Shown here piece by piece: positions 42,777-51,420 of a DNA stretch of 64,000 nt. The DNA is from CAYWCV01 sp964629885 (lineage in GTDB: Bacteria; Bacteroidota; Rhodothermia; Balneolales; CAYWCV01): assembly GCA_964629885.1 (NCBI GenBank), contig CAZVRJ010000011.1, forward strand, positions 1 through 64,000, given 5' to 3'. The notes below the pieces were generated by a model that was not told the DNA's origin, did not search any database, and saw only the letters and a list, made by a program, of their open reading frames with translations. Each line of letters begins with the position of its first letter. Position 1 is the first letter of the stretch. A program made the position numbers and the translations under genes.

Positions 42777-45329
42777 TTACTTCGGATCTAAGATGGCGTC
42801 GATACGAGCCACAAGGTCTTGGTAGTGTGCACGTGTAACAGCGTCGCCACCGGCATTACGCAACTCATTGCGAAGGCGGGTCAGATCGGCGCGTACTAGC
42901 GGACGAATGTCGTTGGTCGACATGTTTACTCCGCCGCCGCCACCACCGAATGCTGCAAGGGCAGGAGATACGGGGGCATCAACCATGAAGGAGCCCATAC
43001 GATCGACATATCCGCGCTGCAAGCCGCGACGGTAGATGTCTACGCTGCGGCCAGTTCCAAGCTCTGTCCACACGCCTTGGCGGAGGTCAGCAAACATGTT
43101 TGATACCGTGTATGCCTGATTGCCTTTCATGGCCTCGTAGTCGAGCAGGCGCTGCATCTTCTGGGTGTCTAGAACGCGGTTCAGGGTGCCTGTCATGGCT
43201 CCGATGATGCGGTTGGTCAAGCCTTGGTTCTCGATGCGGCCGAGAATGTCTTGGTTGATCATCCATGTAGGTGTCTTGAATGCTTCGTCGTTCAAGAACT
43301 TGACAGCACGCTGCATACGCTCTTTCTCTACATATTCATAGATAACACCTTCCTGGCCGGCAGCTTTACGTGTACGGTATACACCGCCAACATTTGTAGA
43401 CACATGACCCATATAGCGGTTCCACTGTCCCAAAACTTGGCCGTAAAGCTCTGCAAGTTCTTCATAACCCTGACCTTCGACCGTGCCCCACTCAATGAGG
43501 TTCGGAACGATGCGCTTCAAGTTGGCTATGCCATAAGCACTTGCCTTCATGGAGTCGTCGCCGAGATCTTCAGTTTGCGCAGATGGGTCGATGCGTCCGT
43601 CGCCGTCATCTCCGAACATGTACATCGGATCGCCTTCAACAGCTAGAATCCAGCTGTCGAGAGTTGCTTTCTCTTGTGTTGGATCGGTAATGTTCGGCAA
43701 CCAGCGGTAACCCCAGTTAACGGCATATTTGTCGTATGGACCTACACCTGGCATCAAAGCAACGCCAACGTCACCAGGCTGGGCAACGTAGTTGAAACGG
43801 GCATAGTCCATGATGGATGGAGCCGTGTTATACTTTGAGGTGAAGGTAGCAGAACGCAACGAGTCGACAGGGTATGCCGAGCTCGATTTCATGTTGTGTG
43901 GAAGGCCGATCGTGTGTCCAACTTCGTGCGCAGAAACAAAGCGGATGAGCTCGCCCATCACTTCGTCGCGGAATTTGATGCCACGAGCATCTGGATTGAT
44001 AGCAGCTGTCTGAACGAAGAACCAGTTGCGGAGCAAGTTCATGACATTGTGGTACCAGCCGATGTCTGAATCAAGGATCTCGCCTGAACGCGGATCAGCT
44101 TCTGACGGACCGTATGCGTTAGCAATCGGCGATGTAAAGTAGCGGATAACAGAGTAGCGGATGTTCTCTGGGCTGAACTCTGGGTCCTCTTCAGGGCTTG
44201 GCGGAAGCTTGCCCACGATTGCGTTTTTGAAACCTGCGGCCTCAAAGGCTACTTGCCAATCGTCAACACCTTGGAGCAGGTATTTACGCCATTTCTCTGG
44301 AGTGGCAGGATCTACATAATAGACAATCTGCTTTGCTGGCTCAACCAATTCACCTCTGAGGTAACGCTGTACGTCCTCTGGCTTAGGCTCGAGTCTCCAG
44401 CGCTTAATATACGTACGCGTTGTGGAGCGTTGCTCGTCCAAGCCGTAATCGACCTGACGCACTGCGAAATAACCAACACGCGGATCATAGATACGCGGCA
44501 TCATCGGTGTCTCTGGAAGGAGGATCATCGAGTGGTTGATCTCAAGCGTGATAGAGCTTGTCTCAGCATTTGTTGGTGGCGATTGTGCGTCGTAAGTGAG
44601 CACATGGCGCATCTCGATGTTATCGGGGTAGCTTCTGATCGATTCGACATAAGAACGAGCCGGATCAAGGCGACGAACACGCAAGCTCGTGCGCAAGTTG
44701 CTGTTCATACCCAAGAATGGGACATCAGTAGTAAGTAGCGGTGTTACTTCAATAACAACACCAGCTGAATCCTTGGCTAACGACTTAATGTCGAATGTGA
44801 AAAGGATAGGCTCGTTGTTCGAGTTGCGAATAGCTTGGGCAATTGGAAGCGAGTCGGCTGCAACATTCTGGTAGCTAATAGCACGCATGTCAATATTATC
44901 GCCACGACGAACAAAACGAAGGCTCTGCTGTCCAAATTTTTCGCCACCGAAGCCGATACCTGTTGCAGTTTTCGCAATACGGCTAATCAGCATAATCTCT
45001 CTGCCAAGAAGTCCGTCAGGTATTTCAAAGAAATACTTTCCGTCGATTTCATGGACTTTGAACATGCCATCGTCCGTCTTAGCCTTGGCGGTAATGACGT
45101 CTTTGTATGGCTTTATCCCCGCTGCAGCACCACCTGGACGAGCAGCCGCTGCTGAAGCAGCCGGAGGTGTGCCTGTTGGGGTGGCTGCCTGACCAGCAGG
45201 TCTAGCTGGGGTTGTTGGAGCAGCGGTTTTGGAGGAAGAACAGGCGCCTGCTACCAAAGAGCCTGCCAATATCATGGCGAAAACGGGAGTCGAGCCCATT
45301 TTCACACGCGACAGTATGGTGTGTTTCAT
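42777..45329 (-). CDS. Secreted zinc metalloprotease (DUF4953/DUF5117 type), lipoprotein
   Basis: The 850-residue protein has a lipoprotein signal (VAGACSSS) and a low-complexity Ala/Pro/Thr/Gly linker over about residues 33-70. A DUF5117-like N-terminal domain (GKYFFEIPDGLLGREIMLISR) precedes the metzincin-like zinc site HEVGHTIGLPHN in the DUF4953 domain, followed by a Met-turn candidate in APSIMDYARF. Such proteins are predicted outer-membrane or surface peptidases of Bacteroidota with unknown substrates. It probably supplies peptides to the uptake systems. The ATG at 45329 or one at codon 11 could start translation. Confidence 0.88.
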   Translation of the reverse strand: MKHTILSRVKMGSTPVFAMILAGSLVAGACSSSKTAAPTTPARPAGQAATPTGTPPAASAAAARPGGAAAGIKPYKDVITAKAKTDDGMFKVHEIDGKYFFEIPDGLLGREIMLISRIAKTATGIGFGGEKFGQQSLRFVRRGDNIDMRAISYQNVAADSLPIAQAIRNSNNEPILFTFDIKSLAKDSAGVVIEVTPLLTTDVPFLGMNSNLRTSLRVRRLDPARSYVESIRSYPDNIEMRHVLTYDAQSPPTNAETSSITLEINHSMILLPETPMMPRIYDPRVGYFAVRQVDYGLDEQRSTTRTYIKRWRLEPKPEDVQRYLRGELVEPAKQIVYYVDPATPEKWRKYLLQGVDDWQVAFEAAGFKNAIVGKLPPSPEEDPEFSPENIRYSVIRYFTSPIANAYGPSEADPRSGEILDSDIGWYHNVMNLLRNWFFVQTAAINPDARGIKFRDEVMGELIRFVSAHEVGHTIGLPHNMKSSSAYPVDSLRSATFTSKYNTAPSIMDYARFNYVAQPGDVGVALMPGVGPYDKYAVNWGYRWLPNITDPTQEKATLDSWILAVEGDPMYMFGDDGDGRIDPSAQTEDLGDDSMKASAYGIANLKRIVPNLIEWGTVEGQGYEELAELYGQVLGQWNRYMGHVSTNVGGVYRTRKAAGQEGVIYEYVEKERMQRAVKFLNDEAFKTPTWMINQDILGRIENQGLTNRIIGAMTGTLNRVLDTQKMQRLLDYEAMKGNQAYTVSNMFADLRQGVWTELGTGRSVDIYRRGLQRGYVDRMGSFMVDAPVSPALAAFGGGGGGVNMSTNDIRPLVRADLTRLRNELRNAGGDAVTRAHYQDLVARIDAILDPK

Positions 45330-45465
45330 ATATAATTCTGACTGTTAAAGGTACATCCCGAGTAAAATGCCAAAAGACACAAATCCGAAAATACGACCGC
45401 AGATTGGATCATCCCCATGAATTTTATGGAATTGTTCCCAAGAATATTAAAAGATGTAAAATCGA

Positions 45466-45595
45466 GGGCATCATGGGCATAGAGGGCGTCGAGGGCATCC
45501 AGGGCAACGGGGACAACACAGGCATCAAGGAGACCAGAAAAGAATACAATTGATGCCCATGATGCCCATGATGCCCCTGATTACTCTGATGCCTT
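45466..45595. repeat. Nonanucleotide tandem repeats in both orientations
   Basis: Seven 9-bp units starting GGGCATCAT run from 45466 to 45528. A unique spacer follows, then five units in the opposite orientation (TGATGCCCA and variants) from 45551 to 45595. The two blocks can pair as a large hairpin. The inverted block overlaps the last codons of the small gene at 45581. The same word fills 50275-50406. Confidence 0.8.
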
Positions 45596-45856
45596 GGATT
45601 TCGCGGCCCATCGCCGAATTTCAGTACGAAACCAATCGTCGGCCTCGTCGGTCCACTTATAATGTTCCCTTATATACGAGATAGTCACCTTCTCAACGTC
45701 GGAATACAACCCATCTTCCTTCACGCGGCGCATCAGCTCTCGGGCATCACTTAACGATATCCTGCCGTCGCCTTTGCCCGACACGGCAATATCTGCCGCA
45801 TCAATTAAGTAGTTGTCCAACTTCATGCCGTCGACATAACGGTAAGTATGGGCCAT
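45581..45856 (-). CDS. Small conserved-looking protein of unknown function
   Basis: The 91-residue charged protein has AVSGKGDGRISLSDARELM, which resembles an EF-hand loop (D-G-x-I core) but lacks some ligand positions. It also has YIREHYKWTDEADDW and a basic/acidic end with RTEIRRWAAK. I do not recognise a named family. The length, coding bias and position downstream of rimO on the same strand support a real gene. Its final residues (KASE) are encoded within the 9-bp repeat tract, so the C-terminus may vary. Confidence 0.68.
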   Translation of the reverse strand: MAHTYRYVDGMKLDNYLIDAADIAVSGKGDGRISLSDARELMRRVKEDGLYSDVEKVTISYIREHYKWTDEADDWFRTEIRRWAAKSKASE

Positions 45857-45936
45857 GTTAATAAATGCTTAATGCGTGTTTACGACCGCAATTAAGGCAT
45901 TTGTATTGGTAGATGCAAGTCTGTGTAGCGGAGCGT

Positions 45937-47253
45937 CTATGCCTTCGAAGCGATGGATCCGAACAAATCAAAAGCTTCTGCATCAGTAATGTCGACATTA
46001 TAGAATGATCCAATCGATAAATTACCGACTTCGAAACCATCTTGGGCAGTCTGAATGATGACCTCGTTGTCAACCTCAGGTGTGTCGAACTCCGTTCTGC
46101 CGTAAGCCACTCCGTCCTCAATGCGGTCGACAAGCACCTTCATAGTCTGCCCGATCAACGTAAGATTTTTTTCAAGACTGATTTCTTGCTGCAAATTCAT
46201 GGCCTCGGCAACTCGTCGTTGCTTTTCTTTTCTTGATACAGGATCGCCAAGGTCGTAGGCGGTTGTACCATCTTCCTGGCTGTAGGCAAATACTCCGAGA
46301 CGGTCGAACCGGATATCGCGCATGAAATCCAACAAACGGTTGAAATGATCTTTAGTCTCGGTCGGATAGCCCAATATCAATGTGGTGCGCAAGCGGATAC
46401 CCGGCACTTCGTCGCGGATGATACCAATAAGCTCCCTTAGTCGGTTCTCTGTGACCCCGCGTCGCATCGATTTCAGAACATCGGTGTCGACATGCTGCAC
46501 TGGCATGTCGAGATACTTGCAAATGTTTTCCCGCTCGCGGATAACTGGCAGAATATCGACTGGGAATTTCGCAGGATAAGCATACAATAGGCGTATCCAG
46601 TCGAAACCTAAATCTGAAAGACGCTTCATCAAATCTGCAAGCGTACGTGTGCCGTAGATGTCGAGGCCGTAAAAGGTCAGATCCTGCCCGATAAGTATCA
46701 ACTCGCGAACACCCTGTGCCTTCAGCAAACGGGCTTCTTGGAGTAGCTCATCGATCGGTTTGGATCGGTGGCCGCCCCTCATGAGTGGAATAGAACAAAA
46801 TGAGCAAGGATTATCGCACCCTTCCGAGATCTTCAAATAGGCAAAGTGGGATGGTGTCGAAAGCGAACGCTCGCCGAGCAGCTCATATTTATAGGATCCG
46901 CCAAGCTCCTCGAGGATTTCTGGGAGGTGCATGGTGCCAAAATATCGATCTACCTCTGGGATTTCTGATTGGAGGTCAGACTGATAGCGTTGCGACAGGC
47001 AACCCATCACAATAAGCTTCTTGAGTTGGCCTTTTTTGCGCAGTTCAACACCCTGAAGGATGTGCTCGATCGACTCTTGTTTAGCCGCTTCGATGAACCC
47101 ACAGGTATTAATGATGAGCACATCGGCCCGATCGACCGCCTCTGTTACTACAAAGTCGTTCGCTCGGGCCTGCGCTACTAAAACTTCCGAATCGACCATA
47201 TTCTTGGAGCACCCAAGAGTGTGGACGTAAATGTGCGGTACGCGGGTTTTCAA
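45937..47253 (-). CDS. rimO: Ribosomal protein S12 methylthiotransferase RimO
   Basis: The 438-residue radical-SAM enzyme has the N-terminal cluster cysteines Cys15, Cys51 and Cys85 (TLGCSKNMVDSE, NTCGFI, GCLSQRY). The SAM cluster is Cys146-x3-Cys150-x2-Cys153 (EGCDNPCSFCSIP), and a C-terminal TRAM domain spans about 370-435. It adds a methylthio group to Asp of ribosomal protein S12. TLGCSKN and the S12-type motifs separate it from MiaB. The stop lies 80 bp before the small unknown gene. Confidence 0.95.
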   Translation of the reverse strand: MKTRVPHIYVHTLGCSKNMVDSEVLVAQARANDFVVTEAVDRADVLIINTCGFIEAAKQESIEHILQGVELRKKGQLKKLIVMGCLSQRYQSDLQSEIPEVDRYFGTMHLPEILEELGGSYKYELLGERSLSTPSHFAYLKISEGCDNPCSFCSIPLMRGGHRSKPIDELLQEARLLKAQGVRELILIGQDLTFYGLDIYGTRTLADLMKRLSDLGFDWIRLLYAYPAKFPVDILPVIRERENICKYLDMPVQHVDTDVLKSMRRGVTENRLRELIGIIRDEVPGIRLRTTLILGYPTETKDHFNRLLDFMRDIRFDRLGVFAYSQEDGTTAYDLGDPVSRKEKQRRVAEAMNLQQEISLEKNLTLIGQTMKVLVDRIEDGVAYGRTEFDTPEVDNEVIIQTAQDGFEVGNLSIGSFYNVDITDAEAFDLFGSIASKA

Positions 47254-47309
47254 CGTTTATGGGGCTATTGATGCAAAAATCGCAAGACCCGTAAGATACG
47301 GAAGAATTA

Positions 47310-48701
47310 TCAGGCTTCCTTGATCGCGCTTATCAGCGCCATCACAGACTTTTTGGCATCGCCGAAGTACATATAGGTGTTCGATTTGTAGAACAGCTCG
47401 TTGTCGATACCGGCGAAACCGGGATTCATGCTTCGCTTGAACACGACGACGGTTTTTGCCTTGTCGACATCCAAGATCGGCATTCCGTAGATCGGGCTAG
47501 CCGGATTATCTCGGGCAGCCGGGTTAACGACGTCATTAGCGCCAATAACCAAAACAACATCTGTGCTCTCGAACTCGGAATTGATTTCATCCATGTCATA
47601 GAGCTGGTCGTAAGGCACATTGGCCTCGGCCAAAAGTACGTTCATGTGACCAGGCATACGACCAGCAACCGGGTGGATTGCATACCGTACATCAACGCCT
47701 TTGCGTTCGAGCAATTCGCCTGCCTCGCGGATGCTGTGTTGCGCTTGTGCGACCGCAAGTCCGTATCCTGGTACAATGATGACCTTCTGGGCATAAGCGG
47801 TCATTACAGCGACATCCTCGGCCGATGCTTGGCGTACCGACTTAGGTCCACCCTCGTCGGGTCCTGCAATTTGCTCAATCACGGATCCGAAGGCTCCAAA
47901 CAGCACGTTGCCTAGCGAACGGTTCATCGCCTTACACATAATATTTGTAAGGATAAGACCGGAAGCACCTACCAACGCACCCGCAATAATCAGGAGATTA
48001 TTGTTCAACACGAAACCAGTTGCCGCAGCGGCAACGCCAGAATACGAGTTCAACAGTGAAATGACCACGGGCATGTCGGCACCACCGATGGGTATGACGA
48101 GCACGATACCGAGAATCAAGGCGCCCGCGATAAGGATGTACAACCACATCGGCATATAGGGCTGAAGAGCAAACATAATCAGCGATCCTACCGTGATTAC
48201 ACCCAAAAGACCGTTGATGATTTGCTGCCCTTTATACGTCACGGCTCGACCAGTAACCATCCCCTTGAGCTTGCCGAAAGCCAACATGCTGCCGGTGAAT
48301 GTCAAAAATCCAATTAAAACACTCAATCCAACGATGCCAATATCGCCTGCAGCAAGCATTTCAGGATCGTCGTACGTAAAAAATTCAGCCATGGCAACTA
48401 AGGCCGAGGCAATACCACCAAAACCGTTTAGAATGGCCACCATTTCAGGCATGGAGGTCATCTCAATCTTGCGGGCGAGAACTGCTCCAACCAAGCCACC
48501 GATAACTAGACCGGACACAATGAACTCCCACCCGAGAATTCCTTGTCCCGCGAGTGTTGCAACCACACCGATCAGCATACCCACCGAAGCAAGTTGATTA
48601 CCCGATCGCGCCGTTGCGGGTGAGCTCAAACGTTTTAGGCCAACCACAAAGAAGATGATGGCCAGCAGATACGACAGTTGTACAATAGTTGTGATATCCA
48701 T
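47310..48701 (-). CDS. pntB: NAD(P) transhydrogenase subunit beta
   Basis: The 463-residue protein has about nine membrane helices in residues 1-265. A cytoplasmic NADP-binding domain follows at about 285-463, with VPGYGLAVAQAQH, HPVAGRMPGHMNVLLAEA and GANDVVNPAARD. With the alpha subunits it couples proton flow to hydride transfer from NADH to NADP, supplying NADPH. It is the last gene of the pntAA-pntAB-pntB operon, 3 bp from pntAB. Confidence 0.95.
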   Translation of the reverse strand: MDITTIVQLSYLLAIIFFVVGLKRLSSPATARSGNQLASVGMLIGVVATLAGQGILGWEFIVSGLVIGGLVGAVLARKIEMTSMPEMVAILNGFGGIASALVAMAEFFTYDDPEMLAAGDIGIVGLSVLIGFLTFTGSMLAFGKLKGMVTGRAVTYKGQQIINGLLGVITVGSLIMFALQPYMPMWLYILIAGALILGIVLVIPIGGADMPVVISLLNSYSGVAAAATGFVLNNNLLIIAGALVGASGLILTNIMCKAMNRSLGNVLFGAFGSVIEQIAGPDEGGPKSVRQASAEDVAVMTAYAQKVIIVPGYGLAVAQAQHSIREAGELLERKGVDVRYAIHPVAGRMPGHMNVLLAEANVPYDQLYDMDEINSEFESTDVVLVIGANDVVNPAARDNPASPIYGMPILDVDKAKTVVVFKRSMNPGFAGIDNELFYKSNTYMYFGDAKKSVMALISAIKEA

Positions 48702-48704
48702 GGC

Positions 48705-48986
48705 TTAGTCCTTTCTGCGAAACATTTGGAGCATGCGATCGGTGACCATGAAGCCACCAACCACGTTAATGGTCGCAAAAATAAGTGCGAATAAAGCAAT
48801 CCACTGCACAATGGGTCCGTCGATGTGACCAATAACTGCCAGAGCACCGACAATGGTGATGCCAGAGATAGCATTCGATCCCGACATTAGGGGTGTGTGA
48901 AGCGTGTTTGGAACCTTCGAAATAACCTCGAACCCGACAAAGCAGGCCAGGACGAAGACAAACAGGTTGAAAATATTCATATCCAT
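48705..48986 (-). CDS. pntAB: NAD(P) transhydrogenase alpha subunit, membrane part
   Basis: The 93-residue protein has three hydrophobic helices and the conserved FEVISKVPNTLHTPLMSGSN and GGFMVTDRML segments. This is the transmembrane piece that is fused to the NAD-binding domain in E. coli PntA but separate in many bacteria. Spacing to both operon neighbours is 1-3 bp. Confidence 0.95.
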   Translation of the reverse strand: MDMNIFNLFVFVLACFVGFEVISKVPNTLHTPLMSGSNAISGITIVGALAVIGHIDGPIVQWIALFALIFATINVVGGFMVTDRMLQMFRRKD

Positions 48987-48987
48987 A

Positions 48988-50118
48988 TTAAGCCTCCGCA
49001 GCTGGTTTAAGGAGAGGGGTTACAATTTCGCCGTCGCGTGTGATGGTGGTATACAGCGTAATTTCGTCGCTCATGTCGAATATGGGTTCGCCCTCTTTCA
49101 CCATGTTCTTGAGCAAATTGACCATATTCCGTGCGTAGAGTTGGCTTGCATGCACCGGCATGGTAGCGGGTATGTTCACGGGTCCATGTATGGAGACGCC
49201 GTTCACGGTTGTCACCTGTCCGGCCACCGTGTACTCACAGTTCCCACCCTGCTCGGCTGCAAGGTCGATTACCACGGATCCTGGTACCATATCGTCGACC
49301 ATGGCTTTCGTGATCAGAGTCGGTGCTTTTTTGCCAGGTATCAATGCGGTGGTTATCACCACATCGGCCGACTTCACATGCTTGTGCATCACTTCGCGCT
49401 GGCGCTCTTGAGCATCCGTCGAAAGCTCTTTGGCGTAGCCACCTTTGGTCTCGGTATCCGAGTCGAGGGGCACATCAATAAATTTCGCACCAAGACTTTC
49501 CACTTGTTCCTTTACAGCAGGTCGCACGTCGAATGCTTCGACGATGGCGCCCAAGCGGCGTGCAGTTGCAATGGCCTGCAAACCAGCGACACCAGCTCCT
49601 AAAATCAGCACCTTCGATGGACGAATGGTCCCGGCCGCTGTCATCATCATCGGCAGATACTTACCCAGATTCGCCGCTGCCATAAGTACCGACTTATATC
49701 CAGCAAGTGAGCTCATCGACGACAGGGCATCCATGCTTTGTGCACGTGTTATTCGGGGGATGGCTTCCATCCCCAACGCGGTTATGTTGGCCTTTTTAAG
49801 CTTTCCAACCAGCTCGGGGTCGCTTAGAGCCCAAAGGAAGCTGATTAGTATAGTACCAGGCTTCATTTTTGCGATTTCGGCATCGGTCGGTTTCTGGACC
49901 TTCAAAATCATGCCGGCTTTTTCGTAGAGAGCATCGGCTGTTGGTGCGATGGTTGCACCGGCCTTTTCATACTGGGCGTCTGATGCGAATGATCCGTCGC
50001 CCGCACCTGTCTCTACCAAAACCTCCATCCCTAACTTTCGGACTTCGGCCACGAGATCAGGTGTCAAGGCGACACGCGTCTCTCCGGCCAAAGTCTCCTT
50101 TGGTACGGCTGCTATCAT
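48988..50118 (-). CDS. pntAA: NAD(P) transhydrogenase alpha subunit, NAD-binding part
   Basis: The 376-residue protein resembles alanine dehydrogenase (VPKETLAGETRVALTPD, then VLILGAGVAGLQAIATARRL for NAD) and ends before any membrane helix. It is the soluble NAD(H)-binding subunit and first gene of the pnt operon. The 360-bp region upstream, shared with trxB, contains a large 9-bp repeat tract that may carry the promoters. Confidence 0.95.
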   Translation of the reverse strand: MIAAVPKETLAGETRVALTPDLVAEVRKLGMEVLVETGAGDGSFASDAQYEKAGATIAPTADALYEKAGMILKVQKPTDAEIAKMKPGTILISFLWALSDPELVGKLKKANITALGMEAIPRITRAQSMDALSSMSSLAGYKSVLMAAANLGKYLPMMMTAAGTIRPSKVLILGAGVAGLQAIATARRLGAIVEAFDVRPAVKEQVESLGAKFIDVPLDSDTETKGGYAKELSTDAQERQREVMHKHVKSADVVITTALIPGKKAPTLITKAMVDDMVPGSVVIDLAAEQGGNCEYTVAGQVTTVNGVSIHGPVNIPATMPVHASQLYARNMVNLLKNMVKEGEPIFDMSDEITLYTTITRDGEIVTPLLKPAAEA

Positions 50119-50274
50119 AATTTAATTCCTGCATTAAACGTGGACTTCGGTCAGATCTGCTGTAATCCCCCGACCTGGCCAAAGCATGCGGTGATGGTTT
50201 CAATGTAATCAACTGCAACTAAATCGGAAAGAGCTTCTTATTGCAGTTCATGCGAATAGTATTGCATTAACCAA

Positions 50275-50406
50275 GGCATCGAGGGGATCATGGGCATCGA
50301 GGGCATCAAATAGTCCCCAGCTTACCTATGTTGCCCCTGATGCCCTCGATGCCCTCGATGCCTCTGTTGCCTATGATCCCCTCGATGCCTCTGTTGTCTA
50401 TGATCC
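50275..50406. repeat. Nonanucleotide tandem repeats in both orientations between pntAA and trxB
   Basis: Four units (GGCATCGAG, GGGATCATG, GGCATCGAG, GGCATCAAA) are followed by a short spacer and nine units of the complementary word (CCTCGATGC, CTCTGTTGC, CTATGATCC and repeats) in perfect 9-bp phase. A 15-bp perfect inverted repeat joins the 5' and 3' blocks. The tract lies in a 360-bp gap with no gene. The flanking 155 bp on the pnt side show nothing else distinctive. Confidence 0.82.
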
Positions 50407-50478
50407 GTAACTTTCGTCACATATCTGAACATCAAAAAGCCGTAACTTGGTCGATTATTGAATTACAAAGACATTCAC

Positions 50479-51420
50479 ATGGAAGACATTGCAAATAAAA
50501 CGTTTGATGTAATCATTATGGGTAGTGGTCCGGCTGGGTTCACCGCCGCCATCTATGCCGCTCGCGCCGATCTGAAGCCGCTTGTATTTGAGGGTGCAGA
50601 GCCCGGTGGACAGCTTATGACCACCACCGACGTTGAAAACTACCCGGGATTCCCGAATGGCGTTATGGGACCCGAAATGATGAACATGTTCCGTGAGCAG
50701 GCACAGCGATTCGGGGCCGACACACGGTATGGTTTTGTGACAAATGTCGACACAAACCAACATCCTTTCAAACTCACCATCGATGAAGAGTACAATGTAT
50801 TCGCCAAGGCGCTCATCGTGGCCACGGGTGCATCTGCCAAATGGCTAAACATCGAAAGTGAGACCCGTCTGCGTGGCTACGGCGTTTCAGCTTGTGCGAC
50901 ATGCGACGGTGCATTTTTCCGTAACCAACATGTTGTAGTGGTGGGTGGTGGCGACACAGCTATGGAAGAGGCCAGCTTTTTGACCAAATTTGCATCCAAA
51001 GTGACGCTTGTTCACCGTCGCGATGAATTTCGAGCATCGAAAGTTATGCAGACCCGAGTGCTCGAGAATCCTAAGGTTGACGTGGTATATTACTCAGTCG
51101 TGCACGAAATTCTGGGCGACAAAGTGGTTCAGGGCATTGTGCTCCGCAACGTCAATGATAACACCCTAACTACCCTCGATGATGTTACGGGCGTATTTAT
51201 GGCAATCGGGCACAAGCCAAACACCGACTTGTTTAAGGGCACACTCGATATGGATGATGTGGGCTACATAAAAACGCACGCCAAATCGACACACACGAAT
51301 GTTGAGGGTGTCTTCGCTTGCGGCGACGCACAAGACAGTGTATATCGTCAGGCAATCACCGCGGCCGGCACTGGATGTATGGCGGCATTAGACGCCGAGA
51401 GGTGGCTCTCAGAGCAGTAA
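50479..51420 (+). CDS. trxB: Thioredoxin reductase
   Basis: The 313-residue flavoprotein has the FAD motif GSGPAG at 15-20, the redox pair Cys139-Ala-Thr-Cys142, the NADPH motif VVGGGDTAMEEA and the C-terminal GVFACGDAQD. It keeps thioredoxin reduced with NADPH, which the adjacent divergent transhydrogenase could supply. The start at 50479 is chosen over an in-frame ATG 21 bp upstream because it matches the family N-terminus. The next gene starts on the base after the stop. Confidence 0.95.
   Translation: MEDIANKTFDVIIMGSGPAGFTAAIYAARADLKPLVFEGAEPGGQLMTTTDVENYPGFPNGVMGPEMMNMFREQAQRFGADTRYGFVTNVDTNQHPFKLTIDEEYNVFAKALIVATGASAKWLNIESETRLRGYGVSACATCDGAFFRNQHVVVVGGGDTAMEEASFLTKFASKVTLVHRRDEFRASKVMQTRVLENPKVDVVYYSVVHEILGDKVVQGIVLRNVNDNTLTTLDDVTGVFMAIGHKPNTDLFKGTLDMDDVGYIKTHAKSTHTNVEGVFACGDAQDSVYRQAITAAGTGCMAALDAERWLSEQ

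Noticed and set aside
45212..45553. 113-codon plus-strand frame through the repeat tract
   Set aside because: It is antisense to the metalloprotease start and then reads the 9-bp repeat, giving a Gly-Ile-Glu pattern without other support.
45466..45595. Possible CRISPR array
   Set aside because: Units are 9 bp and contiguous with no spacers; no cas genes are present. The same holds for the 6- and 7-bp tracts.
48904..49602. 232-codon plus-strand frame over pntAA/pntAB
   Set aside because: It is antisense to the pnt operon, whose products are clear.
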